NCBI RefSeq assembly: GCF_007827595.1
Contig: NZ_VISR01000011.1
Coordinates: 44,925 to 108,924 of the forward strand
DNA length: 64,000 nt
Source: Streptomyces sp. BK340
Lineage (GTDB): Bacteria; Actinomycetota; Actinomycetes; Streptomycetales; Streptomycetaceae
Reading direction: 5' to 3'
The notes below the pieces were generated by a model. It saw only the letters and a program-made list of their open reading frames with translations, made no database searches and was not told the origin of the DNA. This document shows positions 26,014 through 35,077 of the stretch, in pieces. The translations under genes were made by a program, and so were the position numbers. The first letter of the stretch is position 1; every line of letters begins with the position of its first letter.

Positions 26014-26160
26014 TCAGATCTGGCTCAGGTCGGCCCGCACGTAGCTGCAGCCGTCCTCGTAGATGCTTATCTGCGCGTTCTCGTCGCCGCCTGCGACGGT
26101 GTCCAGTTCGTCATCGGAGAGCTGGTCGGCCTGGTCGAGCTGCTCGGGCTGGAACGCCAT
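26014..26160 (-). CDS. Double-glycine leader precursor peptide (48 aa)
   Basis: ATG 26160, with GGAAG a few bases upstream, encodes 48 residues; the gene was found by reading below the usual ORF size limit. The leader MAFQPEQLDQADQLSDDELD leads into TVAGG ending at G25. Relative to cleavage it has Leu at -12, Glu at -8, Leu at -7, Val at -4 and Gly-Gly at -2/-1, the full consensus for C39-peptidase exporters. The predicted mature peptide is residues 26-48 (23 aa): acidic, one Cys (C38), two Tyr, three Ser, no Thr. It lies 225 bp after the exporter genes on the same strand and is followed by a hairpin. It is the probable substrate of the C39 ABC exporter. No modification enzyme is adjacent, so it may be exported unmodified. 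Confidence 0.82.
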   Translation of the reverse strand: MAFQPEQLDQADQLSDDELDTVAGGDENAQISIYEDGCSYVRADLSQI

Positions 26161-26385
26161 GAGTCTTCCGTTTCGTCAAATGTGGTGCGTCCGCCCGCTG
26201 CGAACACCTTCCCTCTCAGAACGTGGCGGGCACCGCGGCGGGTTCATGCCCCCTGGACCTCCCTGCCAGCGCCGCCAACGCGGGCGGGTTGGATCCGCAT
26301 TGACGGCGACCAGGGAGGCCCGCGGGACGGCGGACGCGGCCTGATCCCGCGGGTCACGGACTTGCGCCCCTGGCACTCGCCGGGG

Positions 26386-29300
26386 CTATTCCTGTTGCCT
26401 ACGGGCCAGGCGCTGGAAGAGACCGTTCTCGTCGGCGAGGAGTTCGGCCGGTGAACCGTTCTGGACGATACGGCCCTGGTCGAGGACGACGATGCGGTCG
26501 GCGTCCTGGACCGTCGAGAGGCGGTGCGCGACGACCACGCGGGTGGCCTGCAGGGTGCGGGTGCTCTCGGTGACGGTCCGCTGGGTCTCGTTGTCCAGGG
26601 CGCTCGTAGCCTCGTCGAAGAAAAGGATCTTCGGGCGGCGGACCAACGCCTGGGCGATCATCAGCCGCTGCCGCTGCCCGCCTGAGAGCGAACTGCCGCC
26701 GTCACTGAGCACGGTGTGAAGGCCCATAGGCATCGCCTCGATGTCATCGGCCAGTCCCGCCATCTCGACGGCCGACCGCACCGCGTCCATGGAGTGCTGC
26801 TGAGCGCCGCGGATGTTGTCGAGGACCGAGCCGCGCAGCGGGCGTGCGTGCTGCAGGACGACGCCGCACTGGCGCCGTACCGCGGCCGTGTCGAGCCCCG
26901 CCAGGTCCTGGTCGTCGTAGCGCACGGAGCCGGTGGTGGGCCGGTCGAAGCCGATGAGGAGGCGAAGGAGTGAGGACTTGCCGCTGCCGCTGGGGCCGAC
27001 GATCGCGACGAACTCCCCGGGCTCGATCTGAAGCGACACGTTCTGCAGTACGGGCGGGCCGTCCTTGCCGTAGCTGAAGAAGACGTCGCACACCTCGATC
27101 TTTCCCGTCAGTTCGCCGGGAGGCCGGGGCGCCTCGGCGCCCTCGGGGACTTCACCGGGCTCCTCCAGGATCGGCCTGAGCCGTTCGAAGAGCGGCACGA
27201 CGGAGCCGAGCGAGGCGACGGCGCCGACCAGCTGACCGGTGGCGGAAAGCTGTGCGGAGAAAGCCACCACGAAGCTGAGGAACTGGCTCACGGACAGGGT
27301 TCCGGGTCCGGAGGCGGCGACCAGCCCATACAGCGCCAGGGTGCTCAGCGGAATGTATGCGGAGGTGAAGACGGTCACCGCGTACTGCAGGCGCAGTACG
27401 CGGCGGTTCAGCTCCTGGCTGCGGGCGAAGTGCCTGGCCCACTCGCCGTAGGCGAAGTTCTCGGCGGCCGCCACTCGCAGCTTGGGCAGCCCCTGCAGGG
27501 TCTGGAAGACCTTGTCGGTGAGCTTGTCCTCCAGCTGTGCCAGCTTCCGCTGCCACTTCAGCTGCCGCAGGGCCAGGGTGCCGAAGACCACCGTGTTGAC
27601 CAGGACTAGGCCGACGGAGAGTAGGGTGAGTGAGGCGCTGTAGGTCAGCTGGAGAACGAAGTTGGCGAGCGTCAGAAGAAGTGTCTGGGTGACGGTGGTG
27701 GTGACGCCGGACACGGACTGCCGGATGCGGCTGATCCCCAGGGCGGTTCCGGCGAGTTCGCCTGTGGACCACCGGGTGAAGAAGCTGGCGGGGGCCCGCA
27801 ACAGACGGTCCCAGACCCCCGCCTGGACGGAGGCTTCGAAGCGTCCCTCGGTGCGGAGCATGGAGAGGTTCTTGACCACGCTGAGGGCCATGGAGACCAG
27901 TGCGGCGAGGGCCACCGCGAGGCAGGCCTGCGCGATCTGTCCGCGGTCTCCATTCGGAACGTAGGTGCCGAGGATCTGTCCGGTCACCACGGGCACGATC
28001 AGCCCCAGGGTCACCGTGACCGTGCCGGCGGCGATCACCCTGAGCAGGTCGGGAGTGCTTCCGCGCAGGCCGAACTTCAACAGGCTGAAGAGGGTTGTGG
28101 TGTCAGAGGTGAGGGGCCGGTAGAACATCAGCGCGGTCGGCTCGATCCGCGCGGCGGCCTCCTTCGTGACGCGACGGGTGCGGCCCGTCGTGGGGTCGGT
28201 CACCTGGTAGCCGCCACGGTGCGGGAGCAGGGCCACCGGGGTGCCGGTCGCGGCGGTCCTGCCGAGCAACGGGCCCGAGTCGCCGCGCCACCACGGTCCC
28301 TTGAGCTCGACGCGCCGGATGCGGACGTGCGACGCGATCGCGATGCGTTCGACCGGGTCCAGGCGGTCGTCGGTACTGCTCGGCGGGGGCGTGAGGGTGA
28401 TGCCCATGGCCTTAGCCACCGCGGACGCGGCAGCGAAGGTGGCGTCATCGGTGCGCTCCTGGGTATGACGGCGGGGCCCGTCTTCGGGCGTGGTGTCCGG
28501 CTTCCCCGTCGTTCCGGCTGTGGGCTGCAACTGGGACCGCAGCGCCCGTATGGCACCCGAGAGCGCCCGGGCTGCGGCGTCGCGGCCGGCCAGGAGCCTC
28601 TCCTCGTCGTGGCGCCGCTGCCGGTCCAACAGGTACCGCACCTGCCGCTCACAGTCGGCGACCTGCGCCCACAGCGAGCCGTCCGCGAGCAGATCGGCGG
28701 TGCGGACGACGCCGAGCACCGCCTCCGACGTCGCATGCAGCGCATCTCCCGCGGCCAGCGGGACCACCTCGCCCGCGCCGGCCTGGCCCAGCATGCTGCT
28801 GACCGTTCCGCCGCCGACGCCCACCCACAGCAGGCCGCTCTCGCAGACGCCCTCCTGGCCCGCAGGCAGTGTCACGGAGCCCGGTGCCAGCGTGACGCGA
28901 TCGTCATCGGCGTCCCCGTCGTTCAAAGAGGCCGTGTTCAGGCAGCCGAGCATCCCCTGCAATCCGGATTCGACGCCCCGGGCCAAGGCTCGGTGCTGCT
29001 TGGGCAGGGCACCGGCATCGGCCTGCTCGTTGCGATATGGGACCAGTTCGGCCCGCAGCTGATCGAAGTCCAGCCGGTGCAGCGAGGCGCCGGGGGCCGG
29101 GCGGGCGACCAGGATGTGGTCAGGCCCCGGAGAGCAGCTGGGCAGGACGCTGCCGGGGCCGAGCCGGGCCATGAAGCGCCAGCGGCCACTGCCGTGGCCG
29201 GCTACTCCGTACAGATCCGCGTGTCCCCCGGTGACCAGCCACAGCGGTCCTGGACCGAGGAGGGCGACCACGTCTCCGTCGGCAGCCTCGCCGGCGTAGG

Positions 29301-29391
29301 GCGCGAGCACGTCGATGCCGACACGCAGCATCTGAGTCTGCGACATCTGTGCCAGGGACATCTGGGTCTGGGACATCGGTGTCTCTGTCAT
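26386..29391 (-). CDS. NHLM-type ABC exporter, ATP-binding/permease protein without peptidase
   Basis: ATG 29391 is eight bases after GGGAGG and 16 bp after the stop of the C39 exporter gene; 1001 residues. The N-terminus repeats MSQTQM twice within 20 residues. Residues about 25-440 form a soluble region typical of the second ABC protein of NHLM (nitrile-hydratase-leader microcin) export systems, function unclear. A six-helix exporter domain (about 480-760) and one nucleotide-binding domain follow, with Walker A GPSGSGKS at 799-806, signature LSGGQRQR, Walker B ILFFDEATSALD and switch AHRLSTV. It probably pairs with the C39 ABC protein as a heterodimer that moves the GG-leader peptide across the membrane. 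Confidence 0.93.
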   Translation of the reverse strand: MTETPMSQTQMSLAQMSQTQMLRVGIDVLAPYAGEAADGDVVALLGPGPLWLVTGGHADLYGVAGHGSGRWRFMARLGPGSVLPSCSPGPDHILVARPAPGASLHRLDFDQLRAELVPYRNEQADAGALPKQHRALARGVESGLQGMLGCLNTASLNDGDADDDRVTLAPGSVTLPAGQEGVCESGLLWVGVGGGTVSSMLGQAGAGEVVPLAAGDALHATSEAVLGVVRTADLLADGSLWAQVADCERQVRYLLDRQRRHDEERLLAGRDAAARALSGAIRALRSQLQPTAGTTGKPDTTPEDGPRRHTQERTDDATFAAASAVAKAMGITLTPPPSSTDDRLDPVERIAIASHVRIRRVELKGPWWRGDSGPLLGRTAATGTPVALLPHRGGYQVTDPTTGRTRRVTKEAAARIEPTALMFYRPLTSDTTTLFSLLKFGLRGSTPDLLRVIAAGTVTVTLGLIVPVVTGQILGTYVPNGDRGQIAQACLAVALAALVSMALSVVKNLSMLRTEGRFEASVQAGVWDRLLRAPASFFTRWSTGELAGTALGISRIRQSVSGVTTTVTQTLLLTLANFVLQLTYSASLTLLSVGLVLVNTVVFGTLALRQLKWQRKLAQLEDKLTDKVFQTLQGLPKLRVAAAENFAYGEWARHFARSQELNRRVLRLQYAVTVFTSAYIPLSTLALYGLVAASGPGTLSVSQFLSFVVAFSAQLSATGQLVGAVASLGSVVPLFERLRPILEEPGEVPEGAEAPRPPGELTGKIEVCDVFFSYGKDGPPVLQNVSLQIEPGEFVAIVGPSGSGKSSLLRLLIGFDRPTTGSVRYDDQDLAGLDTAAVRRQCGVVLQHARPLRGSVLDNIRGAQQHSMDAVRSAVEMAGLADDIEAMPMGLHTVLSDGGSSLSGGQRQRLMIAQALVRRPKILFFDEATSALDNETQRTVTESTRTLQATRVVVAHRLSTVQDADRIVVLDQGRIVQNGSPAELLADENGLFQRLARRQQE

Positions 29392-29407
29392 GGTGGACGC
29401 CTCCCGG

Positions 29408-31600
29408 TCAGTGGTCCCGTACGAGGTCGGCGTAGGCACCGTCGGCGGCGATGAGTTGGTCATGGGTGCCCCGCTCGGCGATCTGTCCCTTTTCCATGAC
29501 GATGATCTCCGTGCTGTCACGGACCGTGCTCAGCCGGTGCGCTATGACCAGGCAGGCGCAGCCGCGGCGGCGCGTGTTGTCGGCGATCTTCCGTTCGGTC
29601 TCGGGGTCAAGGGCGCTGGTGGCCTCGTCGAGCACGAGCACGCTGGGGTCGCGCACCAGGGCGCGTGCGATCTCCAGGCGCTGGCGTTGCCCACCGGAGA
29701 AGTTGCGGCCCGCTTCCTCGACCCGGGCATCGTGGATGCCGCCGCGGGCCGCGACGACCTCGTACGCCTCGGCGTCTCGCAGCGCGGCGATCACGGCCTC
29801 GTCCGGGACGGTGGGATCCCACAGGGCGACGTTGTCCCGCACGCTGCCCTCGAAGAGGAATATGTCCTGGTCGACGAAGGCCACGGAGGCGGCGAGCACG
29901 CTGCGCGGCACCTCCTCGCGGCTGTGCCCGTCGAGCCGGATCGCGCCGCCCCAGGGCGTGTAGAGACCCGAGACCAGCTTCGAGACGGTGGACTTGCCGC
30001 TTCCCGATCCGCCGACCAGGGCCACCTGCTGCCCGGGGCCGACCGTGAGCGAGAAGCCCTTCAACAGCGGTGCGCCCAGCGGGCCGTAGCCGAACGTGAC
30101 GTCGTCGAGTTCGAGGTGGCCGACAAGTCGGTGGATCCGTTCCGGTTCGGGGTGGGTGAACGCCTCGTCCGCCTTGAACTGCTCGACGTCGCGCAGCCTG
30201 GCCAGATCGGCCGCGAAGTCCTGGACCCGGCCCGCGACACCGCTCAGTTCACCGACCGGCCGGGTGAAGCCGGCCATCAGGGCCTGGAAGGCGACCAGTA
30301 TGCCGATGGACACGTGGCCGTCGACCGCCCGAACACCGCCGATGTACAGCACGAGCGCGCTGTTGAGCGCGGCGAGCAAAGGTGCCACGGTGGCGAGCAC
30401 GGAGGCGGGTACGCCCACCCGCTGCTGGGTGTCGAGGAGTGCCGCGTGGTGTCCGGCCCACCGGCTGAAGTGGGAGTTTTCGCCGCCGGTCGCCTTGAGG
30501 GTCTCGACTTGCTGCAGTGCGTCGAAAGACGCCGCGTAGAACTTGGAGCGGTCGGAGCGGAGTTTGGCCACCAGGCTCTCGCGGACGCCGGCGGACACCC
30601 TGAGGGCACCGATGTTCAGCAGGGCCATGCCGATGCCGACGACCGTGAGCTGGGGATCGTAGGACCACATCAGGAATGCGTAGACGACGACCACGACCGC
30701 GTTCACGGCCGTGGTGACGAAGTCGCGGGCGACGATCTGGGCGATCGAACTGTTCGTTCCGAGGCGTCGGGTGAGTTCGGCGGGGCTGCGCTGTGCGAAG
30801 AAGCTGACCGGGAGTCTGAGGAGGTGGCGGAAGAACCTGGCCTGGCTGAGCGTCGCGGTGACGATCTGGATGCGGCTCAGATGGCTCTGCTGCAGCGCGG
30901 TCAGCCCCGCGCCGATGAGGATGATCGCGGTCATCGCGGCGAACAGCGGCGGCAGGACGGACGTGTCGCCGCGCAGCAGGGCGCCGTCGATGAACGCCTG
31001 GGTGAAGGTCGGCATGACCAGACCGACGAGGACGAGCAGCAGGCTGGCGACGGCGGCGAGGGCCAAGGGCGAGCCCGTTCCGCGCAGCCGCGTAAGGAGT
31101 CCGGACAGCGGGCGGGGCTTGCGTCCGCCGGGCTGAAAGTCGGGTCCGGGCTCGAAGGTGAGAACGACACCGGTGAACGCAGCGTCGAACTCTTCGAGGG
31201 TGACCGTGCGCCGGCCGCTCGCCGGGTCGTCGAGGAAGACGACCTGGCGGCCGAACCGGCGCCCGGTGCCCTCGTACACCACGAAGTGGTTGAACTGCCA
31301 GAACACGATGGCCGGCCCCTGGATCCGGGCCAGCGCGTCGGGTTCGGCACGGAATCCCTTGGCGACGAGGCCGTAACTCCGCGCTGCCTTGGCCAGGTTG
31401 GAGGCCTTCGCGCCGTCCCGGGACACCCCGCAGGCCAGGCGTAGCTCCCCCAGCGGTACGTACCGCTTGTGGTACGAAAGGATCATGGCCAGGCACGCGG
31501 CACCGCACTCGACCGCCTCCATTTGGAGGGTGGGTGTCGTCCGCACCGGCTTCACGGCCGCGGGGGCGTTTGTCGCGGGGGACTGGCTCGCGGTGGCCAT
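29408..31600 (-). CDS. NHLM-type C39-peptidase ABC exporter
   Basis: ATG 31600 overlaps the HlyD stop as TGATG, with AGGAG upstream, so the two are translationally coupled; 730 residues. Residues about 22-150 are a C39 peptidase: C32 in VECGAACLAMIL, H105 in FNHFVVYEG and D125 in LDDPASG, all intact. This domain cuts leader peptides after Gly-Gly. Six transmembrane helices (about 190-470) and an ATPase domain (GGSGSGKST, FSGGQRQRLEIARAL, VLVLDEATSALD, IAHRLSTV) follow. It cleaves and exports a double-glycine peptide; the obvious candidate is the 48-residue product encoded at 26014-26160. Confidence 0.95.
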   Translation of the reverse strand: MATASQSPATNAPAAVKPVRTTPTLQMEAVECGAACLAMILSYHKRYVPLGELRLACGVSRDGAKASNLAKAARSYGLVAKGFRAEPDALARIQGPAIVFWQFNHFVVYEGTGRRFGRQVVFLDDPASGRRTVTLEEFDAAFTGVVLTFEPGPDFQPGGRKPRPLSGLLTRLRGTGSPLALAAVASLLLVLVGLVMPTFTQAFIDGALLRGDTSVLPPLFAAMTAIILIGAGLTALQQSHLSRIQIVTATLSQARFFRHLLRLPVSFFAQRSPAELTRRLGTNSSIAQIVARDFVTTAVNAVVVVVYAFLMWSYDPQLTVVGIGMALLNIGALRVSAGVRESLVAKLRSDRSKFYAASFDALQQVETLKATGGENSHFSRWAGHHAALLDTQQRVGVPASVLATVAPLLAALNSALVLYIGGVRAVDGHVSIGILVAFQALMAGFTRPVGELSGVAGRVQDFAADLARLRDVEQFKADEAFTHPEPERIHRLVGHLELDDVTFGYGPLGAPLLKGFSLTVGPGQQVALVGGSGSGKSTVSKLVSGLYTPWGGAIRLDGHSREEVPRSVLAASVAFVDQDIFLFEGSVRDNVALWDPTVPDEAVIAALRDAEAYEVVAARGGIHDARVEEAGRNFSGGQRQRLEIARALVRDPSVLVLDEATSALDPETERKIADNTRRRGCACLVIAHRLSTVRDSTEIIVMEKGQIAERGTHDQLIAADGAYADLVRDH

Positions 31601-32421
31601 CAGTTGCTCCTGAACCAGTCGACGGGGTGCAGGCCGGCCAGGTGGACCGAGCCGGTGACAAGCGACCGCGAAGGAATCCTGAAGGGCGGTTTGGCGCCGT
31701 TGGACCACACGAGTCCGGTGCGGCCACGGCTCTTGGCGGGGGTCAGCTTCACCAGGACCTGTACCGGCTGCGTGGTCTGGGTGAAGCGTTCGGCGAGGTC
31801 CTCGTCGGCGAGGAAGGCGGCGACCTGGGCGCGGCTCTCCGGCGCCTTGCCGATGGACGCGACCGTGCCGCGCACATGGCCGTACTTGGGCGGAGCGGCG
31901 TTTGCCACGGTCAGGTCGACCTGCTGTCCTACGGCGATCCCGTCGATGTCGCCGGGGGGCAGATAGAGCGCCGCCACCAGTGGCTCGTCGGCAGCGGACA
32001 CGGGCTCGGCGATGGCGAGGGACGTGTCCGTCGTGACGACCTGCCCGTTGCGGACGGCCACCGATGTGATCACTCCCGAAGCGGCCGCCCGGACGTCGAC
32101 CAGGTCCTGATCCGGCGTCACCACTTGGGCCACGACGTCTCCGGCGCTGACGGTCCTGCCCACCACCAGGTTGTCACCGGTCGAGACGAGCTGCCCGGCC
32201 GTGGTACTCGTCAGCGCGAACGAGCCGTGGGCATGGGTCAAGATACCGGGGCCCATGACGGTGCGGGAGAGGGTGCCCGCGAACGCCCAGCCGCCGCCGG
32301 CGAGTAGGGTCACCGCCAGCGCGCCCAGAGCGATCCAGCCCCCCGAGCGGGCGTACCGGACCGGCACGTCGAGTTCTTCCGGCTGCTCGAGCCGGGCCAG
32401 TGCGTTGCGGCGGTACTGCAT
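31600..32421 (-). CDS. HlyD-family membrane-fusion protein of the peptide exporter
   Basis: ATG 32421 follows AGGAGGAGGGG; 273 residues. A single transmembrane helix (about residues 28-50, GWIALGALAVTLLAGGGWAFAG) anchors a barrel-sandwich/lipoyl-like domain: GQLVSTGDNLVVGRTVSAGDVVAQV and RAAASGVITSVAVRNGQVV. The long coiled-coil hairpin of Gram-negative HlyD is absent, as in NHLM-system secretion proteins of actinobacteria. It would link the ABC exporter to the outer face of the envelope. Its stop codon overlaps the start of the C39 ABC gene. The gap to the upstream 450-residue protein gene is 153 bp with no convincing gene. Confidence 0.9.
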   Translation of the reverse strand: MQYRRNALARLEQPEELDVPVRYARSGGWIALGALAVTLLAGGGWAFAGTLSRTVMGPGILTHAHGSFALTSTTAGQLVSTGDNLVVGRTVSAGDVVAQVVTPDQDLVDVRAAASGVITSVAVRNGQVVTTDTSLAIAEPVSAADEPLVAALYLPPGDIDGIAVGQQVDLTVANAAPPKYGHVRGTVASIGKAPESRAQVAAFLADEDLAERFTQTTQPVQVLVKLTPAKSRGRTGLVWSNGAKPPFRIPSRSLVTGSVHLAGLHPVDWFRSN

Positions 32422-32574
32422 CGTGCCCCCTCCTCCTGCTGCTGTTGTGTGGTGTGGCCCGTGGCACCGAAGATCGCCGCGCACATCCGGGACTGCGCGG
32501 CGCGGTGCGAACGCGGTTCAGAGAGTTCCGGGAGGGCGCGGCCGTGCATCGGGCCCGCACCATCAGGTATTCGC

Positions 32575-33927
32575 TCAGCAGCCATCCCCGGGCGCGCTGC
32601 GCGGCGGCGACGGCCGGTGTCCTGCGGCCGCCGTGTCCGGTTTCGCGCCCGGGGCCGGCAGCTTCAGATCGAAGGCACGGGCGGTTCGGCGGGCCGCCTC
32701 CCGGGAGGCGGTGTCGGCCGTGCCCCGCAGCATCAGGCCAAGTGGCTCACTTTCCTGACGTGGCAGCCGGCTGAGCAGTTCGCCCACGTTCTCCCAGATG
32801 TCGGCGGGCAGCGTTCGGCCCGCCGCGCCGACCACAAGCACGGGCAGCCGGTGGTCCGCCGCCCGGAAACGGACGTTTCTGTCCTTGGCCGTCCCCTCTT
32901 TGGGCACCTGGCGCAGCCACAACCCGCAGGGAACAGCTTCGAGTTCCCAGCCCGGAAAGGCCTCGAACACCGCCGGGCCGACACAGGTCGCCCCCGGGAA
33001 CGGGCGGCGCCAGCCGACCGGGACGACCCGGCGCCGCTCGCGCGACGCGGTGAGTTTCGTCAGATACGGCTCCCAGGCGGGGTTGCCGTCCGCGTCGAGA
33101 TACACCGCGGCGAACCCGCCCTGCAGGCCCAGCGAACGGAAGGCGGCGAACCGGCCGTCCGAGCCGGCCGGCATCGGCAGGCCGAGGGAGACCAGGACCT
33201 CCTCCCCGAGGTGGGCCGTCAGACGCGCCGTCATGTCGTACAACGGCGCCGGCGCGGCCCAGGGAGCGCTGAGCACCACCTGGGCTCTCTCTCCGGCGAG
33301 CGGCCCGACGATCTCGGCCAGTCGGTCGCGGTGGACGGTGGGCGCCTGAGACGACCCGACGACCACGGTCATGGTGTTCGCCCCAGCCCCGGCGTCACCG
33401 ACCACTCCGGGCGGCCGATCCGACGGTGAGGTGGTGATCCAGTAGCCGCCCGCGATCTCCGTCACGACAGGACGTTCCTGGCTCAGGGCCTGCGGCTCCG
33501 GCCAGGTGTCCCCGAGCCGCGTGGACGGCTGCGCGGGGGCGCACCGCCACCAAGAAGCCTTGGTCTTCAGCGTTCCGTCGGGCAGCAGGGCGATCGCACC
33601 GTCCGGTGCGACGACCGTCAACCCTAGTACGTCGGCGAGCAGTTCGGCGGGTCGCGGCCCATCACTACCTGCGGCCGCGAGTCCGGGGGCGGCGAGGACC
33701 AGCTCGGTGACATCCCGTTCCTTCGCGATCCGGGCGATCTCGCTGAGTTCCCCGCGCAGGACGGCCGCGGCGTCCCCTGCAGGGGTGAGCACCACGAGCG
33801 TACGGGTGTCGACGGGCAGGGCGGCCAAGGACTCCGCGAACGGCCCTCGGATCGCTTCGCCGGGCGCGATGACGAGGTGAGGACCCACCGGACGCAACGG
33901 CGATGCGTCTGCCGTACGAGTGCTCAT
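32575..33927 (-). CDS. 450-residue protein homologous to the N-terminal half of the ESX-locus 868-residue protein
   Basis: ATG 33927 follows AGGAAA. I do not recognise a named family. The whole length aligns by eye with residues about 20-470 of the protein at 12324-14930: RPVGPHLVIAP, GLTVVAPDG, SWWRCAP, EIAGGYWITTS, HRDRLAEIV, VVLSAPWAAPAPLYDMTARLTAHLG, AWEPYLTKLTAS, GWELEAVPCGLWLR and RNVRFRAADHRLPVLVVGA. It lacks the linker and the ADP-ribosyltransferase-like end. No signal peptide or membrane segment. First gene of the peptide-export operon (minus strand), so it may handle the peptide or regulate the exporter from the cytoplasm. Alternating strands and helices suggest a two-lobed alpha/beta fold; no catalytic motif was identified. 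Confidence 0.85.
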   Translation of the reverse strand: MSTRTADASPLRPVGPHLVIAPGEAIRGPFAESLAALPVDTRTLVVLTPAGDAAAVLRGELSEIARIAKERDVTELVLAAPGLAAAGSDGPRPAELLADVLGLTVVAPDGAIALLPDGTLKTKASWWRCAPAQPSTRLGDTWPEPQALSQERPVVTEIAGGYWITTSPSDRPPGVVGDAGAGANTMTVVVGSSQAPTVHRDRLAEIVGPLAGERAQVVLSAPWAAPAPLYDMTARLTAHLGEEVLVSLGLPMPAGSDGRFAAFRSLGLQGGFAAVYLDADGNPAWEPYLTKLTASRERRRVVPVGWRRPFPGATCVGPAVFEAFPGWELEAVPCGLWLRQVPKEGTAKDRNVRFRAADHRLPVLVVGAAGRTLPADIWENVGELLSRLPRQESEPLGLMLRGTADTASREAARRTARAFDLKLPAPGAKPDTAAAGHRPSPPRSAPGDGC

Positions 33928-34014
33928 CGGCGTTTCCTGGACCCCCGGCTGGCATGGCTGGTGCTTACGGAGCGATGCAGCTCCTCTCACAGGAACGTGC
34001 ACCGTGCCGATGCC

Positions 34015-34042
34015 GGTTCACCGCGTGCGCGCGCTGTGAACC
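34015..34042. promoter_or_regulatory. Inverted repeat in divergent promoter region
   Basis: GGTTCAC (34015-34021) and GTGAACC (34036-34042) form a perfect 7-bp inverted repeat with a 14-base spacer, centred between the divergent 450-residue protein gene and the membrane-anchored protein gene. The spacing of about two helical turns suits a dimeric regulator. No regulator gene is adjacent. Confidence 0.45.
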
Positions 34043-34083
34043 CCACGCGAGTCCGGATACGTGGAGGGAGTGAAGAACGCCTC

Positions 34084-34101
34084 GCACACGTATGCGTGTG
34101 C
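34084..34101. promoter_or_regulatory. Palindrome just upstream of the 34123 start
   Basis: GCACACG (34084-34090) and CGTGTGC (34095-34101) form a 7-bp stem with a 4-base loop, ending ten bases before the AAGGAG ribosome site of the next gene. It could be an operator or an mRNA hairpin in the 5' leader. Confidence 0.4.
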
Positions 34102-34122
34102 CGGTCTGTGAAGGAGTCAGCA

Positions 34123-35064
34123 GTGGGCAAGGAGCAGTCCGGCGACGGACGCGCGCCCAATCCGCAGGAGGACCCGGGGTACACGGTACCGATCGTGCTG
34201 TGGGGCCTGGAGGAATCTGCCGCCACCGAGCCCGCGTACTCGCAAGCGGGCGGCAAGAAGCGGAAGAAGCTGCAGCAGACCGACGCACAGCACCCGGCGT
34301 TCCAGGTATCTACGGAGACGACTGCTTCGATTGATCTCTGGGCGGACGAGACCGCCGGGAATACCGAAGGTGCCAGGCCCCGCCGCGTCTCCAAGCCAGT
34401 GCTCGTGGCCGCGGTGGCCGCGGGCCTGATGCTCGTCGCCCTGGCTGCGGCGATCCCGCAGCTGTCCTCGGACGGACCTGCCCGGTCCGCGAAGGCGCAG
34501 CCGGTGAAGCTGGATCCGTGGCCGGAGTCGGGGCCCGAGCCCGCGCCCGACGGCTCGGGGTATCACGGCATCGCGGGTCCCGGATGCCGCAGCGAGGGCG
34601 CCGCGTTCAAGGAGAACGGCTTCTACGAGGGCGGCGACAGCGGCTGGCTGCGTGGCACCGAGGGCGGCTACACGAGCGACGCGTGCGACGGGCAGTACGA
34701 CTCTGTGCCGATGTCCGGGAAGACTGGCAAGGACGACAAGAGCTCCGTGGTGTGGACGTTCTCCGCCGACTCGCTGAACGGCGTGTCCTGCAAGGTGTCC
34801 GTCCACATCCCGGAGTACTGGGACGCGAAACGGGTCGGGGGGAAGCCCACGTTCTACAGCGTGCACTCGGGCAGCGGCGCCGACAGCACCGTCTTGGGGA
34901 CGTTCGAGATCAACCAGGTCGACAACGTGGGCAAGTGGGAGACCACCGAGAAGTTCACACCCCACGGCGGTTCAGTCTCCGTCGTGATGCACACCAGAGG
35001 CCAGGACGGAGCCGGCGAACACCATGCCGCCGACGCCGTCAAGCTGGTCTGCGGCGCAGCATGA
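34123..35064 (+). CDS. Membrane-anchored protein with golvesin-C-like extracytoplasmic domain
   Basis: GTG 34123 is six bases after AAGGAG; 313 residues. Residues 1-85 are cytoplasmic and charged, with YTVPIVLWGLEES near the start. One transmembrane helix (about 90-111, VLVAAVAAGLMLVALAAAI) is followed by a Pro/Glu-rich linker and a globular outside domain with three or four Cys. Its last 110 residues (VVWTFSADSLNGVSCKVSVH, TFYSVHSGSG, FEINQVDNVGKWETTEKF, HHAADAVKLVC) resemble the carbohydrate-binding-like golvesin C-terminal domain; this is a tentative match. It is divergent from the peptide-export operon, sharing the promoter region with its inverted repeats, and might act at the cell surface with that system. 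Confidence 0.8.
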   Translation: MGKEQSGDGRAPNPQEDPGYTVPIVLWGLEESAATEPAYSQAGGKKRKKLQQTDAQHPAFQVSTETTASIDLWADETAGNTEGARPRRVSKPVLVAAVAAGLMLVALAAAIPQLSSDGPARSAKAQPVKLDPWPESGPEPAPDGSGYHGIAGPGCRSEGAAFKENGFYEGGDSGWLRGTEGGYTSDACDGQYDSVPMSGKTGKDDKSSVVWTFSADSLNGVSCKVSVHIPEYWDAKRVGGKPTFYSVHSGSGADSTVLGTFEINQVDNVGKWETTEKFTPHGGSVSVVMHTRGQDGAGEHHAADAVKLVCGAA

Positions 35065-35077
35065 GGTGCGTCTCTCA

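Noticed and set aside
26176..26376. 66-residue frame between the ABC exporter and the GG precursor as a second peptide
   Set aside because: It is Arg/Pro-rich with no double-glycine leader or convincing ribosome site.
29390..31444. 684-residue open frame on the plus strand
   Set aside because: It is antisense to the C39 ABC exporter, which has intact catalytic and ATPase motifs. The antisense product is low-complexity Gly/Glu/Asp-rich, as expected for the complement of high-GC codons.
32422..32574. Small peptide gene between the HlyD and 450-aa protein genes
   Set aside because: Short frames exist on the minus strand but none has a ribosome site with a double-glycine or other leader pattern.
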